Of a stretch of DNA of 64,000 nt, positions 1 to 9,564 are shown piece by piece. The first letter of the stretch is position 1; each line of letters starts with the position of its first letter. A program made the translations under genes and the position numbers. The notes beneath the pieces are model-generated. The model searched no databases and was not told the DNA's origin. It saw only the letters and a list, made by a program, of their open reading frames with translations. Source of the DNA: Alphaproteobacteria bacterium (GTDB lineage Bacteria > Pseudomonadota > Alphaproteobacteria > Paracaedibacterales > VGCI01); NCBI GenBank assembly GCA_019746225.1, contig JAIESE010000020.1, positions 16,935 through 80,934 on the forward strand, written 5' to 3'.

Positions 1-796
1 AAAATGCCCAAGATTTGATTCGCGGTGCATCAAAGGGAAGTTCTTCTGCTAGAATTTTGAGACGCCTTTCTAAGAGGGTTGAGAGCGGTATTGGTGTTGG
101 AAAATCGTTCAAAGCATTGCGAATCATGGCGCCCACCTCTGCACAAGGGTCACCAACGTATCCATGGGGATCAATTGCCTTCCAACCCGTCCCACTGCTC
201 AGAATATTATCATGATGAAGGTCTCCATGAAGAAGAACATCCTGACTCCGATCTTGAGTGAGGTCATGGAATAAACCTCTCGCCTTTGCCAGAAGTCTTT
301 CATCAAAGCTGCCTTCTAACAGAGGAAGAATCTTTGCAAGGTCAGAAAGGTGCCGAAATACGAAGTCGCTTTTGTGTTGTCCTTCGATATTTCGAATTGT
401 ATGGCAAATGATTTTTGTAGCCTCATCATCTTTTCCTTCCCTAACCAGCTTTTTAAGGGTATGTCCAGGCGTCAAATGTTCCATCAGATAGGCATTAAGA
501 GACTGATCAAAAGCATACATCTCCGGAACGCCTTTCTCAATGCACTTCAACCATCGCATCTCTGGGATGAGGGTCCCCGTTTCCGGGGCCATCTTCAGAA
601 TCGCCCTTTTTTGTTTGGCATTCATCTCAACAAGGCATACAAAATTATAGGAAAGATTTGCCATGGGTTTCAGGAATCGAAAGTCCCATATAGTCTCTAA
701 ATGCCGGATGCGATGGGGCAGATCCTTCAACCAAGCGTCACCAACTTCACCATAAATATCATGGACATTGGAAACAAAGGGTTGGCTGAATTGCAT
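1..796 (-). CDS. Aminoglycoside/hydroxyurea kinase-like phosphotransferase (3' end outside window)
   Basis: The minus-strand reading frame is open from an ATG at 796 to the window edge, giving about 265 residues, so the C-terminus is missing. It shows the phosphotransferase catalytic loop HGDLHHDNIL near residues 190-199, followed by IDPHGYVGDP, the metal-binding Asp segment. This pairing, with DPHGYVGDP, is typical of the APH(6)/streptomycin 6-kinase (aminoglycoside/hydroxyurea resistance kinase) family, which transfers ATP phosphate to small hydroxylated substrates. A GAGGAG ribosome site lies 6-10 bases upstream of the ATG. Chromosomal members often have no proven resistance role, so the substrate is unknown. 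It stands apart from the polysaccharide genes that follow, with about 110 bases between it and asnB. Confidence 0.8.
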   Translation of the reverse strand, partial: MQFSQPFVSNVHDIYGEVGDAWLKDLPHRIRHLETIWDFRFLKPMANLSYNFVCLVEMNAKQKRAILKMAPETGTLIPEMRWLKCIEKGVPEMYAFDQSLNAYLMEHLTPGHTLKKLVREGKDDEATKIICHTIRNIEGQHKSDFVFRHLSDLAKILPLLEGSFDERLLAKARGLFHDLTQDRSQDVLLHGDLHHDNILSSGTGWKAIDPHGYVGDPCAEVGAMIRNALNDFPTPIPLSTLLERRLKILAEELPFDAPRIKSWAF

Positions 797-906
797 TGAG
801 TCACTCCTCGCACGGAATATTGGCTAGGATTAAAAGGGGCACATCCAAATCTATAACATAATAACCAATCACGGGCAAAGCTGGGGCTCAATTGTGGTTT
901 CAAACC

Positions 907-2874
907 TCAACGATGGGCGAATAGCTTATCTCTTTTGACTTCAGGCTCTTGAAGTTGGGTTCGTGTATTGCGCCGCCAAGCTTCAAACATGAGTATCGAC
1001 CAAAGTTTCTCTTTGTGATCAGCCCGACCCTCCAAATGAGCTTTCCACAAGGCCCGAATGGGGCCCGGATCAAACGTGTCCATCAAGGTTGTCGGGTTCA
1101 TGAGATCTTCAGCCCAATCACGCAAAGGACCTCGAAGCCAAGTATCGATGGGCACCGCAAATCCCGATTTTGGTCGATCAATCAGATCTTGAGGAACATG
1201 CTTGTAAAGGAGTTGACGAAGCAACCACTTACTTGATCTCCCTTGGGTTTTAAAAGCAGTAGGCTGTGCCCAAGCCCATTCAACCACCCGATGATCAAGA
1301 AGCGGCACGCGCACCTCTAAACCAACACTCATGCTGGCGCGATCAACCTTTGTTAAGATGTCATCCGGCAGATACGTTAAGGTATCAAGGGCCTGCATTT
1401 TGGAAACAAAGTCATTAAAATGAGGAGATAATCTTGGCATGTTGGGGGCATAATGATGTGGCAAAATCTCTGAAGGTTCAGCCCAATAACTGATAAGGGA
1501 TTCATAGAGAGCTTCGGATGTCTTTGCCTTCATGCATCGGGCCAGTTTGTGCATTTTATGACCCAACTGAGCGGGTCGCTTTGATGCTGGAATCAAGGAA
1601 CTTAAGATATTCCAACCCGTAGGAGGCATCAGTGTTAAGAGGTTGGCAAAACTGCTTCGAAACGGGATATTCCTCATGGTTTTCCACATGGTATTTCCCC
1701 ACATATAACGGGAATATCCTGCAAACACCTCATCTCCCCCATCCCCAGATAGGCCAACGGTTACGGACTGCCGAGCCAGCTGAGACACCAAAAACGTTGG
1801 AATTTGGGAAGAATCCGCAAAAGGTTCATCATAGATATGAGGTAGGTTGGGAATGACATCCAGCGCTTGGCGTGGCGTTACCATTAACTCTGTATGATCC
1901 GTTCCAAGATAGGTCGCAATCGCTTTAGCATAAGGCGCCTCATTATATTCTTTCTCGGCAAAACCAATTGTAAACGTTTGAATGGGTTTTGGGCTGTGGC
2001 GTGCTGCAATTGCCGTAACAAGTGAGGAATCAATCCCCCCTGATAAAAATGTACCCAAAGGAACATCCGAAATCATCCGGCGCGTCACCGCATCATTGAG
2101 AAGGTCCTCGAGATCTTCCAACGCATTTTGAGGGGAGGGATCCGGATTTTGTTCGAGGGATGATAGACCTTGAGAAATCGCATCCTCCAAGGTCCAGAAA
2201 GCCTTTAGATTTACTTGTCCATCAGGTGTTCGGCATAATATTGTTCCAGGAGGAAGTTTGTGAACCTCCTTATAAATAGACAGCGGCGTTGGCACATACG
2301 CATGCTTGAGATAGCCGGCGAGAGCTTCCAGATTTAATTTGGGGTGAAAATCTGGATAGGCACACAAGGCCTTGAGTTCAGACCCAAATAAAAACGAAGA
2401 ACCTGATATCCCCCAATAAAGAGGCTTAATCCCCAAACGATCCCGAACAAGATATAAATGATGCTCTTTACGATCCCAAAGAGCAAAAGCAAATTTCCCA
2501 TTGAACTGTTTGACCGAGGCTTCTACTCCCCAAGCAGCGATGGCTTCTACCATAACTTCTGTATCGGAGTGACCACGAAAAACAATGCCCTGCGCTTCTA
2601 AAAGAGGACGGAGTTCTTTGTTGCTGTAGGTTTCACCGTTATAGACCATAACCCATCGACCACAGTGTGAAATCATTGGCTGATGTCCAGCAGGTGACAA
2701 ATCCTGAATTGATAAGCGGCGATGACCTAGGGCTAATCCAGCAGATTCATCAACCCAAGCACCTTCATCATCCGGACCGCGATGCCGAATGGCATTTGTC
2801 ATGTCTGACGTAATCCGCATTAAAGTCAATGCATTCGTAAGTCCAGGAGTGATAAAGCCAGCAATTCCACACAT
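907..2874 (-). CDS. asnB: Asparagine synthase (glutamine-hydrolysing), copy 1
   Basis: The 655-residue protein begins MCGIAGF. Cys2 is the nucleophile of the class II glutaminase domain (residues 1 to about 210; RHRGPDDEG and YNGE motifs). The C-terminal synthetase domain carries the PP-loop SGGIDSS, which binds ATP, and the GLSGDGGDEVFAGY motif. AsnB enzymes transfer glutamine amide nitrogen to aspartate or, in polysaccharide loci, probably to a carboxylate on a sugar. It is the last gene of a minus-strand run after an O-antigen-ligase-like gene and a CapD-like gene, 5 bases after the latter, which suggests a surface polysaccharide role. A paralogue lies at 20067-22001. Both active sites appear intact. 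Confidence 0.93.
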   Translation of the reverse strand: MCGIAGFITPGLTNALTLMRITSDMTNAIRHRGPDDEGAWVDESAGLALGHRRLSIQDLSPAGHQPMISHCGRWVMVYNGETYSNKELRPLLEAQGIVFRGHSDTEVMVEAIAAWGVEASVKQFNGKFAFALWDRKEHHLYLVRDRLGIKPLYWGISGSSFLFGSELKALCAYPDFHPKLNLEALAGYLKHAYVPTPLSIYKEVHKLPPGTILCRTPDGQVNLKAFWTLEDAISQGLSSLEQNPDPSPQNALEDLEDLLNDAVTRRMISDVPLGTFLSGGIDSSLVTAIAARHSPKPIQTFTIGFAEKEYNEAPYAKAIATYLGTDHTELMVTPRQALDVIPNLPHIYDEPFADSSQIPTFLVSQLARQSVTVGLSGDGGDEVFAGYSRYMWGNTMWKTMRNIPFRSSFANLLTLMPPTGWNILSSLIPASKRPAQLGHKMHKLARCMKAKTSEALYESLISYWAEPSEILPHHYAPNMPRLSPHFNDFVSKMQALDTLTYLPDDILTKVDRASMSVGLEVRVPLLDHRVVEWAWAQPTAFKTQGRSSKWLLRQLLYKHVPQDLIDRPKSGFAVPIDTWLRGPLRDWAEDLMNPTTLMDTFDPGPIRALWKAHLEGRADHKEKLWSILMFEAWRRNTRTQLQEPEVKRDKLFAHR

Positions 2875-2879
2875 AAATT

Positions 2880-4823
2880 TTAACCCGTTAACTTGAAAAA
2901 TTGCGCCGAATCTGCATCATCCTCATCCAGATTCATTCTTTCCAATAAGGCTACGATTTTAGCCGTTTGACCTTTTTCTAGGAGTTCCGTTAGCTTGATA
3001 AGGAGGTCTTCATCTTGCGCATGGACGCAACTATTGATTTCTCCCATCATAACACCAGGTGTTAGCGATTGAAGAAGATCTGTTTCCTCAAAAGAGGGCT
3101 TCTGGATGACTTCCCCAGAAAATTTAACCTTAACATCGATCTCAGGGATTAACCCATTGAGGAGGGAAAGGGAACGAATCAAGTCAAGGAAACGTGAAGG
3201 TTCTCCGCCGGAGAGGTGAAGAACTTGACCTTTCGTTTTCTCATTGAGCAAAGCTTTGACGATCGCCTTTAAAATCGTTCTTGCCGCTTCTTCGGCAGAC
3301 AATAAGTAGGAATATGAATCCGGTGACGGAATAGAAATATTAAGACCTTGATTTAACTGATCTTCCCAAAATGCTGTCACAGAGTCCAAATTATTCCATA
3401 CATCACTACAATTAACGACGAGAAACCTCATTTGACTTTTCTTCTTTGATGCCCGATCGATGGCTTGAATCTGGCGTGAAACAAGGGAAGAGATCAGCCT
3501 GGTTAATCGTGTTGGAGTTTGCGCATTTATGAGCACAAATAAGCAAGCTTCTGTCCTTTGAATATCTTGAACTAGATGAAGAGGGCTTAAAATATTTTTC
3601 TGAACAGCCATCAAAAGATTGTCAGCAACTAAATCAGGATGCGTTACCCGATCCCCATGAATAATAACCTGAGGTTGATGCGTCTTTATGAGTCGATCCA
3701 TGGTTGCCCGATCTGTAATAGACGCCAATACGTACTCACATTCCACATCGGGATAGAGTTGATCGAAACTAACCTTTAAGGAAGCTAAGGCCTGCTCAGA
3801 CGGGTCAACCAAGATTAACTGTTTGGGATAAAAACCCACGATATGGTTCGCAAGCTGATGAACAACAGGATCATGTACCCCAGTGATCAAAACACGTGTT
3901 GAGTCAAAGAGCACTTGAACTTCCTGCCAGGTGGAATTTAGAATTGTATTTTGATCAGATTCCAAACGTGCTTTCCCAATCAGATCCTCAAGATGAAGAG
4001 GTCTCAAAGTAACTTCATGAGTTGCTGGTGAAACCTCGAATCGTAAACTTAATATCCCCTTTCCTTGAAATTTGAGGAGAAGGTGGCGCAACGGCATGTG
4101 ATTTAAAGAATCTTGGGTAATGAGGAAGCGCTTTGGTTCTCGACCTTCTAATGATAATTTTTGAACGATAGAAACAAAGTCGCTAACCATCCCTAAAATT
4201 GGCACAGGAGGCGCCAAATCTTCATCACTCAATGGATGATTGAGGAGAATTCCTTCAAGATGATAGGGAAACGAGGTTCTATCCTCCCGATTCTTATCAT
4301 TCTCTCTAAGATAAGCCCCAATCTGTTCATTGTACCCAATCACAACAACAGGGATCTTTGGTGACAACTCTACTGTATTCGTCTTAATCTCCTCCCGTCG
4401 CCAAAATGGGGCTATTAGGCGGGGAAGGAGGAGGCCCGTCATAAATAAGACTGTATTAACAATAGGGGTAAGGGGGGGCAAATTTCCCATGAGAAGCATC
4501 AAAGGATGATAGAATAAGTTTGCTAAAACAGCACAGCCTAAAATTCCAGGAATATTTTCCATGGATATATATTTTGACGAGCCTTGATAGCTACGAACCC
4601 AAGAAAATAAGGCAAAGCAAATAAGGGCAAACACAAGGCAGTGCTTTAAAATGAAAGGCATTTGAAGGGTTTGAATTTCACTTCCGAGCAAAATCCTCAA
4701 AGTGACGTATAGACTCAAAAGAGCCACCAATAAATCAGAAACAAAAATGACCAATTCGGTCTTTAGCTTTTCACTTGTTCCTTCTTTATTTACTTTCAGT
4801 AAGTTGAGAATATATTCCTTCAT
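2880..4823 (-). CDS. CapD/FlaA1-like membrane protein with degenerate dehydratase domain
   Basis: The 647-residue protein has about four N-terminal membrane segments (roughly residues 22-135), a linker with a CoA-binding-like fold region and a C-terminal domain laid out like the UDP-sugar 4,6-dehydratases of the CapD/WbpM/PglF family. The nucleotide-binding glycine motif expected as GxxGxxG reads VLITGVHDPVVHQL, and the expected STDKAVxPT/MGxxKR catalytic stretch reads INAQTPTRL/ISSLVSR. Cofactor and catalytic residues therefore look lost, although the frame is intact. It may be a scaffold or regulatory pseudoenzyme. The start has an AAGGAAG site 4 bases upstream and overlaps the end of the O-antigen-ligase-like gene by 38 bases. 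The fold call comes from layout, not from conserved motifs. Confidence 0.65.
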   Translation of the reverse strand: MKEYILNLLKVNKEGTSEKLKTELVIFVSDLLVALLSLYVTLRILLGSEIQTLQMPFILKHCLVFALICFALFSWVRSYQGSSKYISMENIPGILGCAVLANLFYHPLMLLMGNLPPLTPIVNTVLFMTGLLLPRLIAPFWRREEIKTNTVELSPKIPVVVIGYNEQIGAYLRENDKNREDRTSFPYHLEGILLNHPLSDEDLAPPVPILGMVSDFVSIVQKLSLEGREPKRFLITQDSLNHMPLRHLLLKFQGKGILSLRFEVSPATHEVTLRPLHLEDLIGKARLESDQNTILNSTWQEVQVLFDSTRVLITGVHDPVVHQLANHIVGFYPKQLILVDPSEQALASLKVSFDQLYPDVECEYVLASITDRATMDRLIKTHQPQVIIHGDRVTHPDLVADNLLMAVQKNILSPLHLVQDIQRTEACLFVLINAQTPTRLTRLISSLVSRQIQAIDRASKKKSQMRFLVVNCSDVWNNLDSVTAFWEDQLNQGLNISIPSPDSYSYLLSAEEAARTILKAIVKALLNEKTKGQVLHLSGGEPSRFLDLIRSLSLLNGLIPEIDVKVKFSGEVIQKPSFEETDLLQSLTPGVMMGEINSCVHAQDEDLLIKLTELLEKGQTAKIVALLERMNLDEDDADSAQFFKLTG

Positions 4824-6054
4824 TCGCTTCCTTTTTACCGTTAAACATTGAGATTGTCAGGCCAATTATAATCCATAAACCCGAAATCCACCAGTTTTGC
4901 CAAAATCCTAAATTAACCCAAACGACAAGAAATGTCCCAGTAAATAATCCAGCGCTAACCGCCTTTTCGAGGGAAGATAAGCCAGTTCGATAAATATAGA
5001 ATAGGCTGAGATAGGCCAGAAGTGTTCCAAGAATGACGCCAGGAAGCCCGAGTTCTAACCAAAGCTGAAGAATCGCATTGTGGGGATGCATCGCAATAAG
5101 GGGGGTATGATTTTCCCATTTTTTTCCGCTTTCATCTACATAGGTCCAATCTCTAAAAAGAGACGCTTTGTCGTGTGAATGTGTTCCATCCATTCCAATA
5201 CCCCCAATTGGGTGTTCTAGACTGCTTGTTGCCACTTCATTCCAGATATAAAGTCGATCTAAATAGGCAGATGAATGAATGTAAGAGTTGTAGGCAGGGA
5301 CATACTCAGGCTTGAAAGCGTACAAACTGATAAAAGGAAATGCCACGATAAAAAGAGGTACAAAAAGACGCATACCCCATGAACTCAGTCGTGGAAAAAG
5401 GAGGGTCCCTACAAACGCGCAAAGTCCCATAAATAGGCCGATATACGATGTATCGCAGTCAATTTGAAACAGAGTCCAAAAGACAATAATGAGCAAAAAT
5501 CCACTTAGACTGAATCGCCAAAGAAAAGTGTAAGGCAATCGTAGGGCCCAGAGAATTGCTGGCCAAACGACCAAAGAAATGAGCAATGATCCTTGCGCAT
5601 ACGCTTTAGCCGAGGGTTTATTCAAATAATACCGCCAAGCTTGTCCCGACCAGTATTCTATAAGAAGGAAGAAAAGTCCTAAAAACAAGCCACCTAGTAA
5701 GGCACGAATCAGAGATTGCCGGGTACTTTGAGGTAAGCTTAAGCAAAGGCGGCACCAGAAGATACCAAGGAGAACAAGCACGAGTATTTTTAAACTCATG
5801 ATGAGTGAAACAATCGGGTATTTTGCCCATAATGTCGTCACTATTGCCCACAAAGGAATCAAGAAAAGCGTTACAACTAAAGGATACGGCAACTCTTCAA
5901 GAATCTGTTTTCGGCTATAATAGAGACCGATCAATCCCCCAATGATGATTTCCCAAACGACCCCATGAGGAACCAAAATGGATACGGGAATAAAGAGAAA
6001 GATTAAGACTTTAAGGAGTTGGTTTGCGAAAGGGGAGAGGACAACAGGGGTCAT
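4786..6054 (-). CDS. O-antigen ligase / Wzy-like polysaccharide polymerase
   Basis: The protein of about 422 residues is almost entirely hydrophobic, with around ten or more predicted membrane helices. A large loop contains MHPHNAILQLWLELGLPG (about residues 320-337), the conserved His-containing motif of the Wzy_C/O-antigen ligase family. These inner-membrane proteins join or polymerise undecaprenyl-linked glycans on the periplasmic side. The ATG at 6054 was chosen because it forms an ATGA overlap with the TGA of the upstream EVE-domain gene; an in-frame start 33 bases further upstream would overlap that gene more. It lies in one run with the CapD-like gene and asnB. Whether it is a ligase or a polymerase cannot be told from sequence. 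Confidence 0.8.
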   Translation of the reverse strand: MTPVVLSPFANQLLKVLIFLFIPVSILVPHGVVWEIIIGGLIGLYYSRKQILEELPYPLVVTLFLIPLWAIVTTLWAKYPIVSLIMSLKILVLVLLGIFWCRLCLSLPQSTRQSLIRALLGGLFLGLFFLLIEYWSGQAWRYYLNKPSAKAYAQGSLLISLVVWPAILWALRLPYTFLWRFSLSGFLLIIVFWTLFQIDCDTSYIGLFMGLCAFVGTLLFPRLSSWGMRLFVPLFIVAFPFISLYAFKPEYVPAYNSYIHSSAYLDRLYIWNEVATSSLEHPIGGIGMDGTHSHDKASLFRDWTYVDESGKKWENHTPLIAMHPHNAILQLWLELGLPGVILGTLLAYLSLFYIYRTGLSSLEKAVSAGLFTGTFLVVWVNLGFWQNWWISGLWIIIGLTISMFNGKKEANEGIYSQLTESK

Positions 6055-6461
6055 TTTTCTCCCCCCATAGTCAAAATGAGAGCCCAAGAAGCTTCGTCGA
6101 TGGGCATAACAGATAATCGAGATTGGCGAACAAGGGCTAAATGACCCAAGCGTTCCTCAAGCTTAATATCATCCAAGCTCACTGGTGCTTTTAAAGGCCT
6201 CACGGCTTTTACTTCCACCATCCCAAAGCGCCCTGTTTCATCCGTAGGATCGGGGTGGTAGGGGCGTGTAACTTCAACAATGCCAACGATTTGTCGATCA
6301 GAAACGGAATGGTAAAAGAAACACAAGTCACCCACTTTCATCGCTTTCAAATTGTTGGCGGCTTGATAGTTACGCACCCCATCCCAATGAGTTGTTTTCT
6401 TTGTAACTTGATCATTCCACGACCACGTGGATGGTTCTGTTTTGATAAGCCAATACTTCAT
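6051..6461 (-). CDS. EVE domain protein
   Basis: The 136-residue protein starts MKYWLIKTEPSTWSW, the N-terminal signature of the EVE domain (PUA-like fold), and contains WDGVRNYQAANNLK and FYHSV, both typical of bacterial EVE proteins. EVE domains bind modified bases and are often found with tRNA-related or glycerol phosphate genes. Its start overlaps the gpsA stop codon in a TAATG arrangement, suggesting translational coupling. Its TGA overlaps the next ATG in ATGA. In many alphaproteobacteria the order tsaD-gpsA-yciI-EVE is seen; here yciI is absent and tsaD lies 2 kb away. Length is normal for the family. Confidence 0.9.
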   Translation of the reverse strand: MKYWLIKTEPSTWSWNDQVTKKTTHWDGVRNYQAANNLKAMKVGDLCFFYHSVSDRQIVGIVEVTRPYHPDPTDETGRFGMVEVKAVRPLKAPVSLDDIKLEERLGHLALVRQSRLSVMPIDEASWALILTMGGEK

Positions 6462-7462
6462 TAGAACTCCAATTCTGATTGTCGAGATAAGATATTATCA
6501 ACAACCTCATCAATCGCAACATCGTTGTATATTATATCATAAACCGCCTGACACAAAGGCATCGGAATAGATAAGGTTTGGGAAAGCCGAAGCACAGCTG
6601 CAACCGTTGGCACCCCTTCGGCAATGAACGCCGTTTCTTTTAAGATTTTAGAGGCGTTTGCGCCTTCTTTTCCAAGTGCGATGCCAAGGCGCATATTGCG
6701 GGATTGTTCGCTCGAACAGGTCAACGTAACATCGCCAACTCCAGATAGCCCCATAAATGTATCGCTTTTTCCCCCGAGAGCCATACCCAGACGGCGCATT
6801 TCAGCGAGACCCCGGGTAATAAGGGCAGAAGCGGCATTGTTACCAAAGGACTTCCCTCGCACAATGCCACAGGCAATCGCGAGAACATTTTTGACAGCAC
6901 CGGCTACTTGAACGCCAATTGGATCATCGCTCACATAGCATCGGAATCGTAGATGACGTAAGCTTGACGCTACTAATCTAGCGACCTCTTCCTTCTCTGA
7001 GGCGATGGTAACCGCCGTTGGCAAATTCAGGCCCACCTCATCAGCAAAGGATGGTCCTGAGAGAATAACGATAGGATTGGGTAATATACTTCTGGTCATT
7101 GCAGATAGTAATTGAGGCTCTTTTTCTTCATTTCCTCTCACGATACCTTTTGCACAAATAACCCAAGGTGCATCGGGCTGCAAATATTGTTTGACCATAT
7201 GACAGGTTTCAGCAATTGTCTGGGCTGGTGTGACTTGCAAGACCATATCCGCTTCAGAAATAACACTCAAATCACTTGTTATCACAAGATCTGGAGGCAA
7301 AGAAATTCCTGGAAGGTAGACTAAATTTTCAAGGGTTTTATTGATAATAACCGATTGTTCAGGCTGACGTGGCAGAAGAGTCACCTGTTGTCCTGCGCGG
7401 TGGGCGGTTAGGGCAAGGGCCGTTCCCCAAGACCCAGCGCCAATAATGCATATCTTTTTCAT
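6461..7462 (-). CDS. gpsA: Glycerol-3-phosphate dehydrogenase [NAD(P)+]
   Basis: GpsA reduces dihydroxyacetone phosphate to sn-glycerol 3-phosphate for phospholipid synthesis in the cytoplasm. The sequence shows the Rossmann motif GAGSWGTALA near the start, the GPSFADEV motif, and GAVKNVLAIACG, whose Lys is catalytic. The C-terminal helical domain contains GLSGVGDVTLTC. It is about 333 residues, normal for the family. The ATG at 7462 (MKKICIIG) fits family alignments; an ATG three codons upstream (7471) is also possible and has AGAGAG close by. Its stop overlaps the start of the EVE gene, so the two are probably co-transcribed. Confidence 0.95.
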   Translation of the reverse strand: MKKICIIGAGSWGTALALTAHRAGQQVTLLPRQPEQSVIINKTLENLVYLPGISLPPDLVITSDLSVISEADMVLQVTPAQTIAETCHMVKQYLQPDAPWVICAKGIVRGNEEKEPQLLSAMTRSILPNPIVILSGPSFADEVGLNLPTAVTIASEKEEVARLVASSLRHLRFRCYVSDDPIGVQVAGAVKNVLAIACGIVRGKSFGNNAASALITRGLAEMRRLGMALGGKSDTFMGLSGVGDVTLTCSSEQSRNMRLGIALGKEGANASKILKETAFIAEGVPTVAAVLRLSQTLSIPMPLCQAVYDIIYNDVAIDEVVDNILSRQSELEF

Positions 7463-7647
7463 GATGAACATATACTCTCTTTGTGAACTTTATACTAGCT
7501 TTAATAGCAATAGAGGGTGCTGGAAACCATTGTTAAAGAGTTAATAAACTCTCATTTCTACGATGGGAGGCTCAACCAGATTAACCGGGTCTTAATGATT
7601 TCATGATAGGATGTAATTAGGAAATTTTTAAAGTTTAGGAGTCTTCT

Positions 7648-8652
7648 ATGTTGCGCCGTATCCTTATCGTCTTTGCACTGCTCAATTTTTCCACATACGC
7701 CATACAGGAAGAACCAAAAGACTGCCCCGCCCTAGTACAAGTGGATGAGACAGGCTTTCCTACTTCCCTCTCCTATCATGAGATGGACATTTTAGCAGGC
7801 GGAGGATGTTTAAATAATGAAGCTGGCATGAAGATCATGGCATTAGAACCACAGGCTATGATCGCTATTATTCCGGGTGCTGGCAAGAGACTCGTGAGAA
7901 GAACGCTCGCAAAACTCAATATATCTGAGGAAGCCAAAGCCCAAGCGTATGGGGATATAAAACAAGTTGGTAATCGCAAAGTCCGAACCTATCAATACAT
8001 TCCAGCCATCGGCAAGGTTGGTGGGCAATTTTCCGTATATTCTGAAGACTCGAACTCTCCTCCTCATTTGAGAAAATCCCTTGAAAAGCAAGATAGCCGA
8101 GTTATAGAAAAACTTAAAAGAAGGGACCTTGTTGCCACAACGGAATTGCAAAAAGGCAAGTCTGACCCTCTGGTGATCGAGCACTTCATAGAAGAACAGG
8201 TGGGTACATTAAGAGGTCTTCTAAGCCAGTCAAAATCAGACTATGAAAAAAACAAAGCTTTGATCATAGACGCTATACAAAAAAAGGATATGGAAGCTTA
8301 TGAGTATCTGTCCCTGTGGCTTCGAAAAACTGACTCCCAAATCATATTCCTACGCCAGCAAATATACTTATTCGAAAAGAAAATTAATGATGTAAGACGT
8401 GAGTTACCGCAAACGGAGCCTGTTGATTGGATCAATTTGAAAGGGATTTTTATTAACATTAATTTTATCCATCAAGAAATTGATCAGGAACTTAGTACAT
8501 TTATAGAACATCATCCTGACTTTATGAACCATCACCCAGGGTATCCCAAAGCCAGACAATTAGTAGGTATTAGAGGAAACTTCAACGTTGATGTTGCTCC
8601 AGAACCCCATAGCCCCCCTCTCCCTAAACGGTCGAGCCGGGAGAAGAAGTAA
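7648..8652 (+). CDS. Secreted hypothetical protein with helical region and PxxP tail
   Basis: I do not recognise this 334-residue protein. It starts with a clear signal peptide (MLRRILIVFALLNFSTYA) and has an AGGAG site 7 bases before the ATG. Residues about 170-260 are rich in charged and long aliphatic residues and look alpha-helical or coiled-coil. The C-terminus is proline-rich and basic, and holds SPPLPKRSSR, a PxxPx+ pattern like class II SH3 ligands; this may be chance. It lies on the opposite strand between gpsA and tsaD, two genes that are often adjacent in alphaproteobacteria, so it may be an acquired accessory gene. A strong hairpin follows it. Confidence 0.7.
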   Translation: MLRRILIVFALLNFSTYAIQEEPKDCPALVQVDETGFPTSLSYHEMDILAGGGCLNNEAGMKIMALEPQAMIAIIPGAGKRLVRRTLAKLNISEEAKAQAYGDIKQVGNRKVRTYQYIPAIGKVGGQFSVYSEDSNSPPHLRKSLEKQDSRVIEKLKRRDLVATTELQKGKSDPLVIEHFIEEQVGTLRGLLSQSKSDYEKNKALIIDAIQKKDMEAYEYLSLWLRKTDSQIIFLRQQIYLFEKKINDVRRELPQTEPVDWINLKGIFININFIHQEIDQELSTFIEHHPDFMNHHPGYPKARQLVGIRGNFNVDVAPEPHSPPLPKRSSREKK

Positions 8653-8669
8653 CGACCTAATCAGGGACG

Positions 8670-8708
8670 AAAAAGCCCTTCTCAGAGTCTGCATCTCTGT
8701 GAAGGGCT
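8670..8708 (-). terminator. Hairpin with T-tract on minus strand
   Basis: The arms AGCCCTTC and GAAGGGCT, extended by a near-complementary CAGAG/CTCTG pair, form a long stem. On the minus strand the stem is followed by TTTTTC, so it resembles an intrinsic terminator for leftward transcription, perhaps of read-through from tsaD. On the plus strand it directly follows the secreted hypothetical gene but has no T-tract. Confidence 0.55.
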
Positions 8709-8849
8709 CGCTCAATTGCCACGATGAAAGAATTCTTTGAAGATATCTTCTAACACCAAATATTTCAATGTATAGCTTGAGATTTTGGATCAAAACAGAT
8801 ACAATCTGCCACAGAATGTGATTGAATCAGTAAGTTGGGAGATGAATTG

Positions 8850-9564
8850 ATGGATATTACACGTTTCCCTTATTTTTCTTACCAAGATATGCTTGAACCT
8901 ATTGCAAACCCCATAACTTCAATGGCAAATATAAAATTTCTTACTTTTAGAAGAAAATATTTAAACAAAGAACAACTTCTTATTAGCAACGACATTGAAT
9001 TTTCATATGAATACTACTCCAAGGAATTATATCACTACGGGGTTTTTGAAAAAGATATACGGCATTATGAATCTACGTACCATATGTGGGATCATTTCCC
9101 CTCTAATTATCCCCGTCATGCCTACGATCATATAATAAAGACATCTTAATTATGCCCACGGGATGACAATCACGCAACAACACGATATTTATTGTGATTC
9201 TTTTGTTTTTGCTTCTCAGGCAGGTAATGAGGAAGTCAATAATTTTTACATCAATAAGAAAACCATATTTGAAGAATTCATATGCGGGTTATATAAAAAT
9301 TTCCAGTCTGTAATTGATCGGCTTTCTGACCATACATTTGTTTTACCTGATGATCGAGGGAAAAGTATAAATAAGGTTGATCTCCTCGCGCCCCGCCAAC
9401 GAGATTGTGGAATTTTACTGGTTGAAGGAAAGACAACGAAAGAAATTGCCAAGATCCTAAACATTTCACCTCGTACAGTGGAAGAGCATATAGATGTTCT
9501 GAAAGCAAAATTTGAAGCAACAAATCGAGCCCAACTCAGTTATTCATTACGTCAATATCTTTAA
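8850..9564 (+). pseudogene. LuxR-family regulator broken by a one-base frameshift
   Basis: Two overlapping frames together make one regulator of about 238 residues. The first (from ATG 8850, MDITRFPYFSY; GGGAG upstream) runs to a TAA at 9147-9149. The second, in the next frame, continues to 9564. Deleting one T of the TCTT at 9144-9147 joins them smoothly as KTSNYAHGMTITQ. The C-terminal part is a LuxR-type helix-turn-helix: APRQRDCGILLVEGKTTKEI, then LNISPRTVEEH, the recognition helix region. The N-terminal half has the size of a ligand-binding domain but is not recognised. As written the gene is disrupted; a sequencing error is the main alternative. The HTH fragment alone (ATG 9163) could still be translated. 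Confidence 0.75.
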
